Program-made: the position numbers and the translations under genes | Part shown: one piece after another, positions 56,398 to 64,000 of the stretch | Position numbering within the stretch: position 1 is the stretch's first letter | Layout of the letters: each line of letters opens with the position of its first letter | NCBI GenBank assembly: GCA_019636335.1 | Contig: JAHBXR010000012.1 | Span: forward strand, 62,001 to 126,000 | Origin: Pirellulales bacterium | GTDB taxonomy: Bacteria; Planctomycetota; Planctomycetia; Pirellulales; JAEUIK01 | Direction of reading: 5' to 3' | Length of the DNA: 64,000 nt | Notes under the pieces: model-generated | What the model was told of the DNA's origin: nothing | The model's input: only the letters and a program-made list of their open reading frames with translations | Databases searched by the model: none

Positions 56398-56912
56398 GAT
56401 TCGGCTCCAACCGGCGATCCGGAGTTGCCAAGGAGAAGCTGCTGGCGGGTTCGGGCGCGGTGGAGCAATACGCGAACGGTCGCTCCCGGAATCTGCAGAC
56501 GCTCTGCGATCTGTGCGTTGGATAATTCTTCGACGCACGCGAGCCAGAATACCTCTGCTTGCTTGTCGGGAAGTTCTGGGAGGATTCTCCGAACGCGATC
56601 GAGGAGCTCTGCCATTTGGATGGTCTGCAAGGGGTTGTGTGGGGCTGCAACGGATTCTGGACAGCCATTCAGCCGCTCTGTTTTCGAGTCTTCCCGAACG
56701 CGGGATCTCAATCGGTCGATAGCCTTGCGAGTGGCGAGACAGGTAAGGAATGGCGCCCATTCGACGACGGCTCGGTTCTGTGAGAACTGCCAAGCCGCGG
56801 CGAACGTGTCCTGATAACAGTCCTCAGCGTCGGGAAAGTGGCTCAATATCCGATACACGGTCCGCCAGACACGTGGACCGTGTTCCTTCAGGATTGCCGC
56901 CCAATCATCCAT
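56394..56912 (-). CDS. ECF-type RNA polymerase sigma factor
   Basis: The 172-residue protein has sigma region 2 (WRTVYRILSHFPDAEDCYQDTFAAAWQF with the acidic DAEDCxQDTF motif) and region 4 (LPDKQAEVFWLACVEELSNAQIAERLQIPGATVRVLLHRAR) with a typical helix-turn-helix. No region 1.1 or 3. It would direct RNA polymerase to extracytoplasmic-function promoters. GTAACG followed by CGACAA sixteen bases on, just upstream of the gene, is a weak autoregulatory candidate. The overlapping downstream membrane protein is its probable controller. Confidence 0.9.
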   Translation of the reverse strand: MDDWAAILKEHGPRVWRTVYRILSHFPDAEDCYQDTFAAAWQFSQNRAVVEWAPFLTCLATRKAIDRLRSRVREDSKTERLNGCPESVAAPHNPLQTIQMAELLDRVRRILPELPDKQAEVFWLACVEELSNAQIAERLQIPGATVRVLLHRARTRQQLLLGNSGSPVGAES

Positions 56913-57108
56913 CGCTGCCTCGTGACTCTAAGAGAATTGTCGATGAGGCATCGTCTTGCGTTACAGCCGAGCAGCATTTTCTGCGAGAGGGCCGGCGTCT
57001 TCGACGGCCACGGAAGCAGGGTCAAGCATGGATGGCGCTAGCGCAACGCGCAACCAAAGTGCTCGTCTCGAGATAGACGCGAAGATCGGCCGTGGGTAGT
57101 TGAAGAGT

Positions 57109-57255
57109 ACCCGTACGCCGCGCAGGCGGATGAATTCGGGCTGGCCATCCGGCGCTGAACTCTTGCCGCTGGAAATCATCAACCGCCTACACGCCTGGTA
57201 TGGAACTTTGCGAGATGCCAAACCCATCAGGCCAGCAGACGGGGAGAGGGGGGAC
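57109..57255 (-). pseudogene. Remnant of a uvrA 5' end, diverged copy
   Basis: The minus strand carries ATG at 57179 and the first 24 codons of uvrA ([20 protein letters not shown] then GVRV), then runs into unrelated sequence. All five codon differences against the resident uvrA are synonymous. About 75 bases upstream of the start also match. The open frame continues to 56961 but has no similarity. Confidence 0.85.
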
Positions 57256-57338
57256 GAATTCTCGCTGTGGGGGTGCTGGCTCACTATCGAGTCGAGATTT
57301 CTTGGAACCGCCGCCGCCCGCGCGGTAAAATCGCGTAC

Positions 57339-57542
57339 ATGCAGAGATTTGCATTCATCTTGTTCTGCACGATAGTGGGCGGCTGCACGGGAGATTACCT
57401 TGGCCAGCCGCGTGGCTATTGGAATGGAGCGGACCCCGGACAAACCGAAACGTGGGCGATCTATGTCGCAGTCTGCGCAGTGGCGGGGTCGATTCTTGCT
57501 CTCCTGTTGCCGTTTGGCAAAAAAACGATCTCACCACAATGA
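57339..57542 (+). CDS. Small probable lipoprotein
   Basis: The 67-residue protein starts MQRFAFILFCTIVGGCTGDY with a lipobox-like VGGC, and has a second hydrophobic segment near the end (AIYVAVCAVAGSILALLLP). It could be a membrane-anchored lipoprotein. No family recognised. The longer frame from 57267 does not improve it. It is convergent with the HTH gene at 57576. Confidence 0.5.
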   Translation: MQRFAFILFCTIVGGCTGDYLGQPRGYWNGADPGQTETWAIYVAVCAVAGSILALLLPFGKKTISPQ

Positions 57543-57575
57543 CACGCGACCGCCAGTACAATCCGGAACCCAACG

Positions 57576-57968
57576 TCAACGCGGCGCGGATCGTGTCTCG
57601 GCCGGCTCGTCTTCCAGCACGAGTCGCAGGTGCTGATTCAGTGCCTGGGCAATTCGCTTCAAGGTGCCGAAGGTCGGATTCTCCACTTGCCCGTTCTCGA
57701 GCCGCGAGATGGCGGCGCGGTCGATGCCCGACTTCGTGGCCACATCGGCGAGGCTGAGATTCAATGCCTCGCGCCTGGCCTTGAGACGCGCCACAAAATC
57801 CATCAACTCGAGACATTCGAGTTGGGTCACGGCGGTAGAATACTCTTGCGACCGCTGCAAATCGGCGAGAGAAGGTCGCGTGGTTTGATACTTCGAGCGT
57901 AACTGCTCGTCACGCGTTTTCTGCTCTTCCGTTCGGACATGCCTGCGCACGCTACGACTTTTTGCCAT
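57576..57968 (-). CDS. XRE-family helix-turn-helix regulator
   Basis: The 130-residue protein has a basic, charged N-terminal half (RSVRRHVRTEEQKTRDEQLRSKYQT region) and a C-terminal HTH domain (LSLADVATKSGIDRAAISRLE then NGQVENPTFGTLKRIAQAL). The HTH at the C-terminus recalls antitoxins of HigA/HipB-like types, but no toxin gene is adjacent. Its promoter is close to consensus and overlaps an imperfect palindrome, which fits autoregulation. Confidence 0.8.
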   Translation of the reverse strand: MAKSRSVRRHVRTEEQKTRDEQLRSKYQTTRPSLADLQRSQEYSTAVTQLECLELMDFVARLKARREALNLSLADVATKSGIDRAAISRLENGQVENPTFGTLKRIAQALNQHLRLVLEDEPAETRSAPR

Positions 57969-58042
57969 GGTCGCTTCTCACCCCTTCATCGCGGTTGCGG
58001 CACGTCGTACGCCGTGATTGGCCGCATCGTCAGTGGCTGTTT

Positions 58043-58076
58043 GTTGATTTATATTACAACATTCGGGCTTTGTCAA
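58043..58076 (-). promoter_or_regulatory. Near-consensus promoter with candidate operator upstream of HTH gene
   Basis: Minus strand TTGACA (58076-58071) and TATAAA (58053-58048) are spaced by 17 bases. The palindrome GTTG...CAAC at 58043-58060 covers the -10 box. Start site near 58041, leader about 73 bases. Confidence 0.7.
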
Positions 58077-58130
58077 CTTGGAATCGTGCGAAGGCCAGCG
58101 ATGCGCCCGTTGACGGAAGTGCCGGAGCGA

Positions 58131-58493
58131 TCAATCTGAGGCCAATGCCTCTTCCGCTTGCCACTTGTCAAACGCCTTACGCGCCCAGGCGTGCGGAGGG
58201 TTGGCGCGTTTCGTCCCACGATGGTTGTAGAACGTGGTTACCGGCCGATCATCGGCGTTAGAGTCGGCCTCATCGACGGCGCGGCGTTCCACCTTCCACC
58301 ACGAGTAGGGCATTCCTTGATGAATGCGGACATATTCTTCCGCGACGCGCAAAGACCCTGCGACGTGGAACACCATCTCATCGATCCACGGACGTTCGCA
58401 CGGCGGTGCCGTCGTCGGAAAGTACTCGCAATGGATCACGACCCACACGTATCGCTTACGTGTGCGGGCGACTCTTTTGCGAGCGTTGGCCAT
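58131..58493 (-). CDS. Small basic protein, unknown function
   Basis: The 120-residue protein starts MANARKRVARTRKRYVWVVI and is rich in Arg, Trp and charged residues (PWIDEMVFHVAGSLRVAEEY, GMPYSWWKVERRAVDEAD, NHRGTKRANPPHAWARKAF). It is soluble and probably nucleic-acid- or protein-binding by composition. No family recognised. It lies upstream of the HTH gene with its promoter between them, so a two-gene unit is unlikely. Confidence 0.55.
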   Translation of the reverse strand: MANARKRVARTRKRYVWVVIHCEYFPTTAPPCERPWIDEMVFHVAGSLRVAEEYVRIHQGMPYSWWKVERRAVDEADSNADDRPVTTFYNHRGTKRANPPHAWARKAFDKWQAEEALASD

Positions 58494-58516
58494 CGTTCAC
58501 CGGGCTACAGCGACGC

Positions 58517-60076
58517 TCACGCCGTCGCCGTTTCGTGTGCCTGCCCGTGGCCATGCACTCGGTCGCGGTTCCACTGGGCCCATTCGTTCCGCAACTCGCG
58601 TTTCAGGATCTTACCGGTCGGGCCCTTGGGCAGCTCCGCCCGGAAGATGTACTCCTGTGGCAGCTTGTACTTGGCCAACTGCGATTCAAGATGCGCGCAA
58701 AGCGCCTCGCGCGTCAGCTCCTGGTTCGGCTTGCAGCAGACCAGGGCCACGATGTGCTCTCCCTTGATCTCGTCGAAGGCCCCGATCACCGCCGCTTCCG
58801 CCACTTGCGGAAGCTGGTAGATCACCTCCTCGATCTCGCGCGGGTAGATGTTGAAGCCACCCTTGATGATCATGTCCTTCTTGCGATCGACGATGAAGAA
58901 GAAGCCCTCGTCGTCGCGGTAGCCGAGGTCGCCCGTGTGGAACCAGCCGTTGCGCAGGGCCTCGGCCGTTTCCTCGGGCTTGTTCAGATAGCCGCGCATC
59001 ACGTTGGGGCCGCGGATCACCACCTCCCCCACCTCGCCGTTGGCCAGTTCCTGATCGGCCTCGTCGAAGATCTTCATCTCGACCCCCTCGAACGGCTGAC
59101 CGATCGAGCCGATCTTGCGATGGTCGGGCCGGTTGATGCAGACGCTGACCGTGGTCTCGGTAAGGCCGAAGCCCTCGTAGATTGGCACGCCGGTCGTGGC
59201 CTCGAACTGGTTCATCACCTCGACGGGCATCGCGGCGCCCCCCGAGATGCAGTAGCGCAGCTTGGGGAATTTTGCTTTGCCCATTTCTGGATGTTTGAGC
59301 AGGTAGAAGAACATCGTCGGCACGCCCGCGAACGAGGCGATGTTATCTTCGGCCAGGCTCTTGAAGGCGGTTTCCAACTCGAACCGCGGATGCAACACCA
59401 CGGCGGTGCGATGGCGCACCGAGGCGTTGAGCACGCCGTTCAGCGCGAAGCAGTGGAACAACGGCAGCACGCAGAGCGCCTTGTCTCCCTTGTCGTGGGG
59501 AAGGATCGATTCGAACATTTCGAGGTTGGCGATCACGTTGGCGTTGGTGATCTCGGCCCCCTTGGGCTTGCCCGTCGTGCCCGAGGTATAGAGCCGCATC
59601 ACCGGCAGGTTGGTGTCGACGTCGACGGGGATGAACGATTCGCCGTCCCCCATCAGCTCGGCGTACGACTTGTGACCCTGCGTGTTCGTGCCGACGATGA
59701 AGAGGTGGGGCGGGTTGTCGAGCTTCGAGATGCCGGCGGCGGCCGGCTCGGCGAACATCTCGTACGTGACCAGCGCCTTGATGTTGCTGTCGCGCACGAC
59801 GTACTCGACCTCGGGGCCGAGCAGCATGACGTTCATCGGCACGAAGACACAGCCAGCCATCAGCGTGCCGTAGTAGACGGCGACGAACTGCGGAATGTTC
59901 GGGAGCATGCAGCCGACGGAATCGCCCGGCTTGAGCCCTAGCGCCACGAGCCCGGCCGCCACACGACGGGCGTCGTGCGCTACCAGGAAATAAGGAAATT
60001 GCATGCCCATGAATTCCAGGGCGATGGCATCCGGTTCCTCGCGGGCGGCATTCAGCAGATTCTCGTACAGCTTCAT
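58517..60076 (-). CDS. fadD: Long-chain acyl-CoA synthetase (AMP-forming)
   Basis: The 519-residue adenylate-forming enzyme activates a carboxylic acid, probably a fatty acid, with ATP and CoA. The AMP-binding signature RLYTSGTTGKPKGAEITNAN is at about residues 159-180. Then come YEGFGLTETTVSV (A5), GWFHTGDLGYRDDEGFFFI and DRKKDMIIKGGFNIYPREIEE, and the C-terminal GPTGKILKRELR with the catalytic Lys. Chain length preference is not readable. It is a single gene. Confidence 0.92.
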   Translation of the reverse strand: MKLYENLLNAAREEPDAIALEFMGMQFPYFLVAHDARRVAAGLVALGLKPGDSVGCMLPNIPQFVAVYYGTLMAGCVFVPMNVMLLGPEVEYVVRDSNIKALVTYEMFAEPAAAGISKLDNPPHLFIVGTNTQGHKSYAELMGDGESFIPVDVDTNLPVMRLYTSGTTGKPKGAEITNANVIANLEMFESILPHDKGDKALCVLPLFHCFALNGVLNASVRHRTAVVLHPRFELETAFKSLAEDNIASFAGVPTMFFYLLKHPEMGKAKFPKLRYCISGGAAMPVEVMNQFEATTGVPIYEGFGLTETTVSVCINRPDHRKIGSIGQPFEGVEMKIFDEADQELANGEVGEVVIRGPNVMRGYLNKPEETAEALRNGWFHTGDLGYRDDEGFFFIVDRKKDMIIKGGFNIYPREIEEVIYQLPQVAEAAVIGAFDEIKGEHIVALVCCKPNQELTREALCAHLESQLAKYKLPQEYIFRAELPKGPTGKILKRELRNEWAQWNRDRVHGHGQAHETATA

Positions 60077-60304
60077 TGCGGCGTACTCCCAGCCTGAATC
60101 GACGACAATACCACGACGGGCAGGGCGCGCTGGCCGAGTCCGCTCATCGAGGCCACAAAAGGTGCGATGGTCTCACCGCCACTGAAAGGTGCGTGGCGTT
60201 TCCCACGGGAGACCACCCGCCCTTGTAGCCGCCCGGCGCGGGGTTGTCAAAATGAAGTGGGGAACTTCTCAGAGAAACTCGGCCCCTCGGCCGCCGTTAG
60301 GACG

Positions 60305-60910
60305 CTACGGGTTCTCTGCCGAATCGCTGTCCAAGCGACTATCCTGCGAGGCATCTTCGGTTGGCTCTTCCGTCGCCGGATCAGCGGTCTCGTCTACCGG
60401 GCTTTCGTCGGCGGGCATCACCGCGCCGTCGAATCGCAGGTCGATCTCGGGGATCTGCTGCCGGGCCTCCGGAGGCCAGACGATGGGATCGGAGCCATCG
60501 TCGGGAGCGACTTCGACATAGGTCAGCCGCCATTGACCCGTCTCGCGAACGGCGTTGCTGCTGACGCCCGCCGTGCCGTTGGGCCCCTTCACCTTGAAAT
60601 ACAGGGTCGCGTTGCCGTCGCCATTTTCGACCGAGATGTTCCCCCCCACGAAATATCCATCGTCGGTAATGGGCTCGCCCAGGAGTTCGATCACCTCGGG
60701 ATCGGATTGCACGTGGGCCAGGGTCATCTGATAGGGCTCGCTCGATTTGAGCGACTGCAGCACGCCAAAGAACAGCCCGCCGCACCCCAGGCAGCAGAAG
60801 CATCCGGTCGAGAGCAGCACGACCGGCACGAACCAGAGCCAGTTCCGCCCGAACCAGTTCTTCGAGGGGGGAGGAGTGGGATTGGGGTCGAAATGGGCGA
60901 CGTTGGACAT
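60305..60910 (-). CDS. Coa1-family membrane protein
   Basis: The 201-residue protein has an N-terminal membrane segment (NWLWFVPVVLLSTGCFCCLGCGGLFFG) with four cysteines, then a soluble domain with EPYQMTLAHVQSDPEVIELLGEPI and GNATLYFKVKGPNGTAG, the pattern of the cytochrome c oxidase assembly factor Coa1 domain. The tail is acidic and Pro/Glu-rich. A role in cytochrome oxidase assembly is plausible, but the domain also occurs alone in bacteria, and no oxidase genes lie nearby. Confidence 0.7.
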   Translation of the reverse strand: MSNVAHFDPNPTPPPSKNWFGRNWLWFVPVVLLSTGCFCCLGCGGLFFGVLQSLKSSEPYQMTLAHVQSDPEVIELLGEPITDDGYFVGGNISVENGDGNATLYFKVKGPNGTAGVSSNAVRETGQWRLTYVEVAPDDGSDPIVWPPEARQQIPEIDLRFDGAVMPADESPVDETADPATEEPTEDASQDSRLDSDSAENP

Positions 60911-60980
60911 GCGGGCTACCTCCAGCAGCGAGAACTCGTCGGCGTGGCGGTCGAGACAGGACTGCCACGAAGTCCGCAGT

Positions 60981-62246
60981 CTATTCGCTGGCGGAGGAAA
61001 AGTCTTTCCCTGTTCGGGCGGCGGCGAGCATCGCGATCGCCGGCGCCATCAGAGCGGCGGCCGACCAGAAGGGGAGAGTGCTGGCCACTTCGAACAAGGT
61101 ATTGCCCACGAGCGGTCCCAGGATCCGTGCCAGCGAGCCGGCGCTCTGGGCCACGCCCAGGATGCCACCCTGCTTGGCGGGATCGCTCCGCCGCGAGATC
61201 AACGACTGCACCGAGGGGGTGACAAAGGCAAAGCCCGTCACCTCGACGAAGAGGGCCACCATCAGCAGCGGAAAGCTGTGCATCTGGCTGGCCAGGGCCA
61301 GCAGCACGAAGCCCACCAGCGACACGCCTCCCCCTAAAACCGCCAGCGACGTCTCGGGCCAGCGCTTCGACAATCGGCGAACGAGAAAGCCCTGGGCAAA
61401 GGTGAGCGTCACGCCAATGTAGGCAAACATGAGCAGGATGCCACGTGGGCCGAAGTCGAAGCCCCCCCCGCTCCGCTCGCGATCGAGCAGCACCGAGAGG
61501 GTCGATTCGAAGCAGGCAAAGCCGAACACGAACACGAAGAATGTCCCCACGAGCAGCCCCACCGAGGGAACCGTCAGGGCATCGCGCATGGCGGCAAAGT
61601 CGAACGCGCGGCGCGCGGCCGAGGTCGAGTCGGGACGCAACGACTCGGGCAACTTGAAGAACGCGACGAGCAAAGCCGAGCCCGACAGCAGGCTGGCCAG
61701 GTAGCCGGGCCAAGGGTTGAGGCTGGTCGCGGCGACGTGCTCGTCGACGGCCAGAAAGCCCAAGGCGCCGACCAGGGGGCCAAAGGTGAAGCCCAGGCCG
61801 AACGCCGCGCCGATCAGAGCCATGCCCCGCGCGCGGTTCTCGAAATCGGTCACGTCGGCGATATAGGCCTGGGCCGTAGGGATCGTGGCCCCGGCGATGC
61901 CCGCCCCCACGCGCGAGATGAAGAGGAGCAGGAGGCTCTCTTCCCACGCCGCCACGGCAAAGAGGAAATAGGCCAGGGTCGAGCCGGCCAGGCCAACCAT
62001 CAGCACGGGGCGTCGTCCGATGCGGTCGGAGAGTCTGCCCCACAGCGGTGCGAAGAGAAACTGCATGGCGGAAAAGCTCGCCATGAGGGCGCCGATCGAA
62101 GCGCCGCGCGCGGCCGGCGTGAAATCAGCCATCAAGACCTTGCCGTAGATCGGCAGCAAGGGCAGCACGAGACCGAATCCCAGCAGATCGATGAAGACCG
62201 TCAGGAAGACGATCCCCAGCGCGGTCTTGCGATTGGCTTCGGACAT
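60981..62246 (-). CDS. MFS transporter, TetA-like group
   Basis: The 421-residue protein has twelve membrane segments. It starts VFLTVFIDLLGFGLVLPLLPIY and carries the MFS motif GRLSDRIGRRPVLM between segments 2 and 3, and GATIPTAQAYIADVTDFENRARGMA (motif C/loop) as in the TetA/multidrug group. It would export a drug or metabolite by proton antiport. The substrate is unknown; TetA-like folds in environmental bacteria often serve general efflux. Confidence 0.88.
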   Translation of the reverse strand: MSEANRKTALGIVFLTVFIDLLGFGLVLPLLPIYGKVLMADFTPAARGASIGALMASFSAMQFLFAPLWGRLSDRIGRRPVLMVGLAGSTLAYFLFAVAAWEESLLLLFISRVGAGIAGATIPTAQAYIADVTDFENRARGMALIGAAFGLGFTFGPLVGALGFLAVDEHVAATSLNPWPGYLASLLSGSALLVAFFKLPESLRPDSTSAARRAFDFAAMRDALTVPSVGLLVGTFFVFVFGFACFESTLSVLLDRERSGGGFDFGPRGILLMFAYIGVTLTFAQGFLVRRLSKRWPETSLAVLGGGVSLVGFVLLALASQMHSFPLLMVALFVEVTGFAFVTPSVQSLISRRSDPAKQGGILGVAQSAGSLARILGPLVGNTLFEVASTLPFWSAAALMAPAIAMLAAARTGKDFSSASE

Positions 62247-62529
62247 ACGAGGGGCTAGCGGCGAGACGCGTGTGGTGCGGCGGCAGAAACGATTGCCCAG
62301 AATAGCGGCTCACCGCTGCTCGAACCAGGGAAGTTTACCGTGTTCGAAGGCTGGTGGACTGCGGCGTCACTTGTTCGTTCCATCCCTTAGAGAGCGACAC
62401 GTCTTGCACATTGCCGCGTCGGAAAAACGCCGACGTCCAAAAATTGCTTGTCCCGACGAGCACAGTTATGCTGAGCCGAAGGGGGGAACTTCACGTCCTT
62501 GCTCGTCTCTTGCTGCTCGAGGTTCTCGG
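62247..62529. other. Divergent intergenic region
   Basis: About 280 bases between the leftward MFS gene and the rightward TPR gene. It should hold both promoters. No clear box pair or repeat. Confidence 0.3.
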
Positions 62530-63888
62530 ATGTTCTCGCGCTGGCTTGCCGCTGTTCTGCTGCGGCCGCTGAAGATATGGGTCGTCACGGGGGTGCTTGG
62601 TTGGGTCGCTGGCGGCGTGCCCTGCCACGCGCAGGAGTCTGCCACGGCGGTTTCACCCGCCGGCCTGAAACCGCCGGTCGATACAGCGGCGGAAGATTCA
62701 CCGCCGAATCCTGCACCGGCCGGGGAGGGACCATCCGACGAGGCGTCTGCCGAAACGACCTCGGCGCTACCCAAGCCCACGCAGCAAGAAGCCCAGGCCT
62801 TCTTCGACTCGTTCAAAGTGGCCGTGGCCTCGGGCGAGGCGAATCGCATCAATGGGCTGTTCGATTGGGACGCCATTCTCGTGCGCGGTTCGACGGGAAT
62901 CGATTCCACGAAGTTCGACGGTCCCGAGCTCCTGGCGAAATTTCGCGGCATCGACGGGCTCGTGGCCGGCGATGCTCATCCGATTATCGGCGAGTTCGGG
63001 GCGGGTTCGACCTACAAACCGCTGCGCGTACGCTATCGCGCCGGGCGGCCCGAGTTGGTCTGCCGCCTGCTTTTTCCAGGCAGTGGCGGCGTGACCTATC
63101 AGTTCGTCCCCCTGATCCGGCGTGTCGATGGCGCTGTGCTGGCCGGTGATTTATATCTGTTCTCCTCGGGAGAATACATTTCGGAGACGTTTCATCGTTA
63201 CGTCCTTTCCTCCCTGGCGCGAACGAATCCAGACGCCCTTTCACGCACGAGCGCCAAGGATCGCGAATTCGTGCGACATCTGGAAACGTGCGAACGCATG
63301 GTCCAGGGGATTAATTCGGGGGACCACGACGATCTGTTGGCGGCGTACGTCCTCTTGCCGAGTACGCTGCAACGCGAGAAGCCGATCTTTTTGCTGAAGC
63401 TGCGCTCGGCCCCGAAGTTGGGACTGCACGGCTGGCAGAAGACGATCGACGAGGCGCGAAGTCTCTTTCCCGGCGACCCCACGTTCGATCTGCAGTTGAT
63501 GGGAGATTACAACAAGCTGGGCAAGCGCGACGAGGCGCTGGCGGCTATCGAGCGACTCGAAAAATCGATCGGAGGCGACCCTTTTCTCCTGCTGCTGCGC
63601 GGGAACCTCTATCTGCAGATCGCACAGTTGGGCCTGGCGCAGAAATGGATCGATAACGCGATCCTGGCCGAGCCGGGGCTGGTGCCGGCACGCCTCTCGC
63701 GGATCAATTGCGCCCTCTATCAGAATGACTTCGCCGAGGTCGTCAAGCAGTTGGAAGCCCTGGAAGGGTTGGGACAGCAACTCGCCGATCTGACCAAGGT
63801 GTCGGGCTACAAACGCTTTGTCGCCTCCCCCGAGTATCGCAACTGGATGCAAACGCGCCGCAAGAATGCGCAGGCCAAGGCGCCGTGA
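62530..63888 (+). CDS. Exported TPR-like protein, unknown function
   Basis: The 452-residue protein has a signal peptide (MFSRWLAAVLLRPLKIWVVTG... ending GVPCHAQ) and a Pro/Ala/Ser linker (residues 35-80). A central domain with beta-rich pattern (LVCRLLFPGSGGVTYQFVPL) and C-terminal TPR-like helices (KRDEALAAIERLEKSIG, LYLQIAQLGLAQKWIDNAI) follow. The central domain resembles a nuclear transport factor 2-like or similar small sheet fold, but this is not certain. The start at 62530 places the signal peptide first; the frame is open to 62191. Confidence 0.7.
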   Translation: MFSRWLAAVLLRPLKIWVVTGVLGWVAGGVPCHAQESATAVSPAGLKPPVDTAAEDSPPNPAPAGEGPSDEASAETTSALPKPTQQEAQAFFDSFKVAVASGEANRINGLFDWDAILVRGSTGIDSTKFDGPELLAKFRGIDGLVAGDAHPIIGEFGAGSTYKPLRVRYRAGRPELVCRLLFPGSGGVTYQFVPLIRRVDGAVLAGDLYLFSSGEYISETFHRYVLSSLARTNPDALSRTSAKDREFVRHLETCERMVQGINSGDHDDLLAAYVLLPSTLQREKPIFLLKLRSAPKLGLHGWQKTIDEARSLFPGDPTFDLQLMGDYNKLGKRDEALAAIERLEKSIGGDPFLLLLRGNLYLQIAQLGLAQKWIDNAILAEPGLVPARLSRINCALYQNDFAEVVKQLEALEGLGQQLADLTKVSGYKRFVASPEYRNWMQTRRKNAQAKAP

Positions 63889-63928
63889 GCCTCGACGCTC
63901 AAGCTAGTCGATCGCGGCGTCCCTCCGT

Positions 63929-64000
63929 ATGATGCAGGCGATGTCTACGATTCCGCTTGCCAGCACGGCACCAAACCCTATCGAACGACGACGGCTCGAG
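63929..64000 (+). CDS. Start of a gene that runs off the right edge
   Basis: An ATG at 63929 (also at 63932 out of frame for the first two, and 63941 in frame) opens 24 codons reading MMQAMSTIPLASTAPNPIER then RRLE up to the window end. No stop codon is seen. Too short to assign a product. It follows the TPR gene after 40 bases on the same strand and could be in one unit with it. Confidence 0.35.
   Translation, partial: MMQAMSTIPLASTAPNPIERRRLE

Noticed and set aside
57576..58493. HTH gene and basic protein gene as a toxin-antitoxin pair
   Set aside because: They are 160 bases apart with a promoter between, and the basic protein shows no RelE, HigB or HipA motif.
58406..59941. 511-codon open frame on the plus strand
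   Set aside because: Antisense to the acyl-CoA synthetase gene.

Overview
The window looks like chromosomal DNA of a planctomycete, most probably of the Pirellulales. The evidence is high GC content, two PEP-CTERM exported proteins, a DUF1501 protein with a Tat-like N-terminus, a CxPSR arylsulfatase, TPR proteins fused to multi-pass glycosyltransferase-like membrane domains, small membrane proteins that begin with an NPYxxP motif, and copies of the dispersed palindrome that reads NPKRQRG when translated. The organism is inferred from these traits and not from a marker gene. No rRNA, tRNA, CRISPR array, prophage, transposase or integrase was seen.

Layout. 0-10 kb: regulatory and exported proteins, namely a membrane protein followed by a GAF/PP2C phosphatase, a NagD-like HAD phosphatase, a Tyr/Pro/Ala-rich lipoprotein, Mn-type superoxide dismutase, a short flagellin-like protein and a GGDEF protein with a damaged HD-GYP domain. 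10-19 kb: a fumarylacetoacetase-fold enzyme, a DUF1501 protein, and a leftward three-gene unit (GT-C membrane protein, methyltransferase, type I phosphodiesterase), then TPR and leucine-rich-repeat proteins. 20-29 kb: mostly housekeeping genes (GT4 glycosyltransferase, DksA/TraR zinc finger, lspA, Rrf2 regulator, hisN-like phosphatase, ettA, guaA, surE). 30-33 kb: tandem PEP-CTERM paralogs, each with its own terminator. 33-42 kb: two TMTC-like TPR/glycosyltransferase paralogs on either side of pyruvate kinase and an SDR gene, then dapL. 42-48 kb: a PutA-type bifunctional proline catabolic enzyme and xylose isomerase. 48-58.5 kb: a mosaic region with small unknown genes, an orphan UPF0175 antitoxin with a truncated PIN-like toxin, an arylsulfatase, uvrA, and an ECF sigma factor with a membrane partner. 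58.5-64 kb: acyl-CoA synthetase, Coa1-like protein, MFS transporter and a TPR protein.

The most unusual signal is in the mosaic region. Two small gene cassettes are each bounded by a second, diverged copy of one end of the neighbouring conserved gene. One carries the last 18 codons of the sulfatase gene and the other the first 24 codons of uvrA plus its upstream DNA. In both, every coding difference inside the duplicated part is synonymous. This suggests that the fragments come from diverged functional homologs and that the cassettes entered by recombination that left the host gene intact. Other items worth checking are a terminator-like hairpin directly after the guaA -10 box, the decayed toxin next to xylA, and the dispersed palindromes.
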